18,722 nt of DNA from an uncultured Eubacteriales bacterium (GTDB lineage Bacteria > Bacillota > Clostridia > Oscillospirales > Oscillospiraceae). The DNA is taken from the NCBI GenBank assembly GCA_900320765.1, contig ONTN01000016.1, positions 1 through 18,722 on the forward strand, read 5' to 3'. Position 1 is the stretch's first letter. Each line of letters begins with the position of its first letter. Positions 16,569 to 18,722 of the stretch are shown piece by piece. Below the pieces are notes generated by a model. That model worked only from the letters and a program-made list of their open reading frames with translations, ran no database searches and was not told where the DNA came from. Made by a program: the position numbers and the translations under genes.

Positions 16569-17336
16569 GTGATAAAGGTTACGAAAGTCGAGATCCCCGG
16601 TCTGCCTGCCTCGAGAAAGCGCAGGATGTACGTCTATACGCCGAAGGACTATGATAAGTCCGACCGCCGCTATCCTGTGCTGTATATGTTCGACGGGCAC
16701 AACGTGTTTTACGATAAGCACGCGACCTACGGCAAGAGCTGGGGCATGAAGGAGTATCTTGAGAAGACAAAAATGCCGATAATCCTCGCCGCCATCGAGT
16801 GTAACCCGGACGGGCTTGAGCGCCTTTCGGAGTATTCTCCGTGGGATATCAAGCTACCGAGGCACGACTTAGTCAAGGGGCGCGGCAAGCTCACGATGGA
16901 CTGGATAACCGGAGTTATGAAGCCCGAGGTGGATGAAGCTTACCGCACACTTCCGGACAGGGAAAATACCCTTATCGCCGGAAGCTCCATGGGCGGGCTT
17001 ATGTCGATCTACGCCGCCGTGGAGTATAACGACGTTTTCTCCCGCGCCGCCGCGCTCTCGCCGAGCCTCTGGGTCAGCAAGAGGGGGATGGCGGAGCTTA
17101 TCCGCTCATCGGATATAGCCGCGCCGACGATGGTGTATATGGATATGGGCAGCGCCGAGGCGGCAGAGGCGAAGACACTTCGCATGCCGGAGGCGATGTT
17201 CAACACCGCGAAGCTGCTCGCCGAAAAGGGGGCGGACGTCGCCGCCCGCATAGTACCCGGAGCTGTCCACAACGAGGCAGCCTGGGAAAAGCGCATCCCC
17301 GTGTTTATGGATTATCTGTTTGGGAAGAATGAGTGA
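16569..17336 (+). CDS. Alpha/beta-hydrolase esterase of the esterase D/enterochelin-esterase-like family (PF00756 type)
   Basis: 255 residues, cytoplasmic (no signal peptide). Opens with RRMYVYTPKDYDK and YPVLYMFDGHNVF, typical of the putative-esterase family. Nucleophile elbow GSSMGG gives S140; catalytic His is H234 in GAVHNEAAW; the acid is probably D192 or E197. Substrate unknown; relatives act on carboxylic esters, including siderophore, feruloyl or acetyl esters. GTG 16569 has AAGGGAG (16553-16559) nine bases upstream. It follows the sirtuin by 44 bases but has its own promoter. It converges on the XRE gene, sharing a hairpin between them. Confidence 0.9.
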   Translation: MIKVTKVEIPGLPASRKRRMYVYTPKDYDKSDRRYPVLYMFDGHNVFYDKHATYGKSWGMKEYLEKTKMPIILAAIECNPDGLERLSEYSPWDIKLPRHDLVKGRGKLTMDWITGVMKPEVDEAYRTLPDRENTLIAGSSMGGLMSIYAAVEYNDVFSRAAALSPSLWVSKRGMAELIRSSDIAAPTMVYMDMGSAEAAEAKTLRMPEAMFNTAKLLAEKGADVAARIVPGAVHNEAAWEKRIPVFMDYLFGKNE

Positions 17337-17337
17337 G

Positions 17338-17374
17338 AAAAAGAGGGCAGCTAAGCCAATAGGCTAAGCTGCCC
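17338..17374 (-). terminator. Terminator of the XRE gene, possibly bidirectional
   Basis: Stem GGGCAGCTAAGCC / GGCTAAGCTGCCC (17345-17357, 17362-17374), 12 pairs with one A-A mismatch, loop AATA. On the minus strand it is followed by TCTTTTTC; on the plus strand by only AATATTTAT, so it serves the XRE gene best and perhaps the esterase weakly. Confidence 0.8.
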
Positions 17375-17402
17375 AATATTTATAGTAGAACAAGAACACC
17401 GC

Positions 17403-17624
17403 TCACTTCTGGGGATACGGCGTTTGCACCGAAGTTCGCCCCAAGAGATAATCTACGCTGACGCCGTAAAAATCGGCGAGCTGATCCAACGCGGCAATCG
17501 GTACGTTTAGGTTCCCACGCTCGTAATCAGAGTAGGTCGTTTGGTGGACTCCAAGCAAATTCGCAACGGCTTTCTGAGAGAGATCGCAATCCTCACGCAG
17601 ATCACGAAGCCTTAATTCGATCAT
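17403..17624 (-). CDS. XRE/Cro-CI family HTH transcriptional regulator
   Basis: 73 residues: a single HTH_3 domain with LRDLREDCDLSQKAVANLLG, recognition helix near VHQTTYSDYERG, and the closing LADFYGVSVDYLLGR typical of lone XRE repressors; C-terminal tail of about eight residues with no sensor domain. ATG 17624 is chosen because AGGGTGA lies five bases before it and the sequence MIELRLRDLRE is the standard opening; an earlier ATG at 17645 has only a badly spaced GAGG. Paired GGGATATTCCC-like sites lie just upstream, so it probably represses itself. It sits between the esterase and the tRNA-fragment scar; its target set is unknown. Confidence 0.88.
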   Translation of the reverse strand: MIELRLRDLREDCDLSQKAVANLLGVHQTTYSDYERGNLNVPIAALDQLADFYGVSVDYLLGRTSVQTPYPQK

Positions 17625-17651
17625 ATAATCACCCTGTGCCATCATACCTCA

Positions 17652-17689
17652 AGGGATATTCCCATATTGATATTTAAGGAAATATCCCT
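17652..17689 (-). promoter_or_regulatory. Paired operators before the XRE gene
   Basis: GGGATATTCCC (17653-17663, palindromic GGGA-TAT-TCCC) and GGAAATATCCC (17678-17688) are two near-identical half-palindromes whose centres are 25 bases apart. Outer arms AGGGATATT and AATATCCCT also form a perfect 9-bp inverted repeat. They lie between the promoter and the start codon, as expected for autorepression. Confidence 0.6.
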
Positions 17690-17692
17690 AAT

Positions 17693-17721
17693 AATATGCT
17701 ATTTACTGTTTAACGCTCCAA
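17693..17721 (-). promoter_or_regulatory. Candidate promoter of the XRE gene
   Basis: Read on the minus strand: TTGGAG, 17 bases, CATATT (or TATTAT with 19). Consensus is only moderate. The start would fall at the distal operator, around 17685. Confidence 0.4.
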
Positions 17722-17768
17722 CGGACGAGATAGAATATCGGAAAGTACGCAATTTCGCAACAATAATT

Positions 17769-17851
17769 CATTTTTCAATCTTAAGTCTTCAGTATTCATT
17801 TAGAAAAACCTGCCGCAAAAAAGAATAATGAATACTGAAATCTTAAAAATG
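17769..17851. repeat. Long imperfect inverted repeat in AT-rich intergenic DNA
   Basis: Inner arms TTCAGTATTCATT (17788-17800) and AATGAATACTGAA (17827-17839) pair perfectly over 13 bp around a 26-base A-rich loop. Outer arms CATTTTT-TTAAG and CTTAAAAATG extend the match with a bulge. It has no T tract placed as a terminator. It could be a cruciform, a protein-binding site or a palindromic repeat; no coding sequence is seen here. Confidence 0.55.
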
Positions 17852-17865
17852 AAGAATACAAAGCT

Positions 17866-17896
17866 AAAAAATCCTGCCGACGTTCGTCGACAGGAT
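17866..17896 (-). terminator. Terminator following the tRNA 3' fragment
   Basis: Minus-strand stem ATCCTGTCGAC / GTCGGCAGGAT with a GAAC loop and six T. One pair is G-U in the minus-strand RNA but C-A in the plus-strand RNA, so the hairpin is built for the minus strand. It begins about nine bases after the tRNA CCA end and is probably the original tRNA terminator. Confidence 0.8.
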
Positions 17897-17904
17897 TTTA
17901 GCTT

Positions 17905-17927
17905 TGGCGCGGAAGGAGGGATTTGAA
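17905..17927 (-). other. tRNA 3'-end fragment, probable attachment site of a tRNA-integrating element
   Basis: Minus strand reads TTCAAAT (T loop), CCCTC (T stem), CTTCCGC (acceptor strand), G, CCA, in exact tRNA order, and ends at an encoded CCA. Upstream of the T loop the sequence is CTAATAA, not the pairing GAGGG, and no tRNA body follows, so only the last 23 nt exist. A class II tRNA (Ser, Leu or Tyr type) is suggested by the T loop. Tyrosine-recombinase elements leave precisely such 3' copies at one end; the native terminator beyond it places the element, if present, to the right. Confidence 0.65.
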
Positions 17928-17948
17928 TTATTAGAGCGGGGAAAAATG

Positions 17949-18063
17949 GTGTAAATTGATGTTAGCGGAAGCCGCATAAAATAAGGCTTTTTGCGGGTTT
18001 CTGTAAAATACTGTAAACCTTCAAAAACGCGCTAAGCTGAAAATTAAGCTGAAAACTTTACAG
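17949..18063. repeat. Short repeats beside the tRNA fragment (possible integrase arm sites)
   Basis: CTGTAAA at 18001-18007 and 18011-18017, its inverse TTTACAG at 18057-18063, and GTGTAAA at 17949-17955; TAAGCTGAAAA is repeated at 18033-18043 and 18045-18055 with a 12-base period. No gene lies in 17928-18064. Clustering next to a possible attachment core suits integrase arm sites, but AT-rich DNA can give such repeats by chance. Confidence 0.4.
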
Positions 18064-18064
18064 G

Positions 18065-18090
18065 AAAAACGGGAGGCTTTTCACCTCCCG
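18065..18090 (-). terminator. Terminator of the 129-residue gene
   Basis: Minus-strand CGGGAGG / CCTCCCG, 7 bp with a 7-base loop, then TTTTT. The gene's TGA (18081-18083) lies within the loop. Confidence 0.8.
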
Positions 18091-18470
18091 CTCAATGACT
18101 TTATATGCCTGTATTTCCTGAGTATCAGAAGCATTGCTTCGTGGTAGTCATCTTCGGACAGCGCCGGACGCAGGAGCATTGAATAAAACCTTGCACGCTC
18201 GACAAATTCGCCGCTCTTCGGCACAAAGTAAAGGCGCCGCTTTATCTCCTCGTCCAGCAAGGCGAAGGCGTGCCGCGCCGCATCCTGCCCCTTAAAGCTG
18301 CAAGGGCTCTGCGATCCGCATATTACGCAGCCCTCCACGGTGTCAAGGAAGCTCCCGCATTTTATCCTCGGTACCCTGTTCGCCGGTATTACAGTATCAG
18401 CGCCCGAAAGCCGCGCCATTTTTACCGCCCGGACGGCGCTGCAAGCGGTTGAAAGAAAGCCCGTTTTCAT
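18081..18470 (-). CDS. Hypothetical protein, cysteine-containing, family not recognised
   Basis: 129 residues; I do not recognise the family. Cysteines cluster at residues 38-57 (IKCGSF, CVICGSQSPC), which could bind metal; the second half is helical and charged (DEEIKRRLYFVPKSG, EDDYHEAMLLILRKYRH). No signal peptide or convincing membrane segment. Support for it being real: GGAGG nine bases before ATG 18470, and a terminator at the stop. It begins 16 bases after the stop of the truncated alcohol dehydrogenase and in the same frame, so the two are probably cotranscribed. The opposite-strand frames here are shadows. Confidence 0.55.
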   Translation of the reverse strand: MKTGFLSTACSAVRAVKMARLSGADTVIPANRVPRIKCGSFLDTVEGCVICGSQSPCSFKGQDAARHAFALLDEEIKRRLYFVPKSGEFVERARFYSMLLRPALSEDDYHEAMLLILRKYRHIKSLSGR

Positions 18471-18485
18471 CTGTGCCGCCTCCTC

Positions 18486-18722
18486 TCAAGCTATGAGGAA
18501 GCGGCGGAAGCGGATTATTCCCTCGCGGTCTGTGTTTTCGGGAGCCGCGAAGTCCATTTTGCAGCCCCATATGCGCGTCGCCGCCTGTGCAAAGCGCATG
18601 ATATCGTGCTTGTAGACGAATTCCATCCATGCGGGCATTATGACTGCGAGTCCGGCACCGTGAGCGCAGTCGTAGAGAGCAGATAACTCGTGCTCGATGT
18701 TGTGACTGTTCCAGTCCTGTGA
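18486..18722 (-). CDS. Iron-dependent alcohol dehydrogenase (butanol dehydrogenase type), 5' end outside window, 3'-truncated
   Basis: 78 residues visible. NIEHELSALYDCAHGAGLAV and PAWMEFVYKHDIMRFAQ match the C-terminal metal-binding half of NAD(P)H-dependent butanol dehydrogenases (BdhA/YqhD type), with both metal-binding His positions (IEH and AHG). After IWGCKMDF and REGIIRFRRFL the gene stops with IA at TGA 18486-18488. The family normally continues about 50-60 residues through a final helical bundle, which is absent. Not a frameshift within the visible part: other frames downstream show no family sequence. Likely a cut gene, perhaps by the same rearrangement that left the tRNA fragment nearby. 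Confidence 0.82.
   Translation of the reverse strand, partial: SQDWNSHNIEHELSALYDCAHGAGLAVIMPAWMEFVYKHDIMRFAQAATRIWGCKMDFAAPENTDREGIIRFRRFLIA

Noticed and set aside
17905..17990. Complete tRNA gene on the minus strand
   Set aside because: Only the T loop, 3' T stem, acceptor strand and CCA are present; no D arm, anticodon arm or 5' acceptor strand.
18486..18488. UGA read as selenocysteine joining the dehydrogenase to the next frame
   Set aside because: The next gene has its own ribosome site and start, the dehydrogenase family has no selenocysteine there, and no SECIS-like hairpin is evident.
1..18722. CRISPR array, rRNA, insertion sequence or transposase
   Set aside because: No regularly spaced repeats, rRNA-like segments or transposase motifs are seen on either strand.

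Overview
The window looks like chromosomal DNA of an uncultured, moderately GC-rich Gram-positive Clostridia-type bacterium (Firmicutes), probably gut-associated. Support comes from Shine-Dalgarno sites before nearly every gene, a huge sortase-type surface protein with SpaA/Cna-B repeats, a clostridial short CstA, a Zn-macrodomain/SirTM pair, and sigma-A promoters and intrinsic terminators of ordinary Firmicutes type. Species cannot be named from this sequence alone.

Left block (1-3081, + strand): the end of a cytoplasmic neopullulanase/maltogenic-amylase-type glycoside hydrolase (GH13_20 type) runs in from the left edge, apparently fused in frame to a DUF4838-like tail. It overlaps by ATGA an SLC13/ArsB-type anion permease, and the unit ends in a perfect GCAA-tetraloop terminator.

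Central block (3093-12305, + strand): a consensus promoter drives a giant secreted adhesin of about 2,726 residues in concept. It has a signal peptide, adhesin-like N-terminal repeats, three SpaA-type domains, a Cna-B domain that appears to be split by an InlB-type repeat plus a glycine-rich domain, four tandem isopeptide-type domains and an IPTG sorting signal. The reading frame is broken once, in 4851-4860, by the equivalent of one missing base. A DUF2262 gene is translationally coupled to its end, followed by a terminator.

Right-central block (12252-17336, + strand): an extended -10 promoter sits inside the preceding terminator hairpin and serves cstA (carbon starvation/pyruvate-peptide transporter type), a membrane-anchored HAD phosphatase, a Zn-dependent macrodomain ADP-ribosyl hydrolase and a SirTM-class sirtuin. 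The sirtuin has lost about 70 internal codons, including the NAD-binding glycine motif, at a short repeat that reads sensibly in two frames. An esterase follows with its own near-perfect promoter inside the sirtuin 3' end. The lipoylation partners (GcvH-L, LplA2) that accompany the classical macrodomain-SirTM pair are absent here.

Right end (17338-18722, - strand): a small XRE repressor with paired operators and a terminator; an AT-rich region with a large inverted repeat; a 23-nt tRNA 3'-end fragment followed by its own terminator, which has the look of an attachment site left by a tRNA-integrating element; short CTGTAAA and TAAGCTGAAAA repeats beside it; an unrecognised 129-residue gene; and the 3'-truncated end of an iron-dependent alcohol dehydrogenase that runs off the right edge.

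No complete novel defence or mobile system is visible. The most interesting signals are the tRNA-fragment integration scar, the ADP-ribosylation pair with a broken sirtuin in an unusual neighbourhood, the nested-domain adhesin with its coupled DUF2262 partner, and the promoter inside a terminator hairpin. The several broken or fused genes may be real decay or assembly errors; reads mapped to the junctions would tell.
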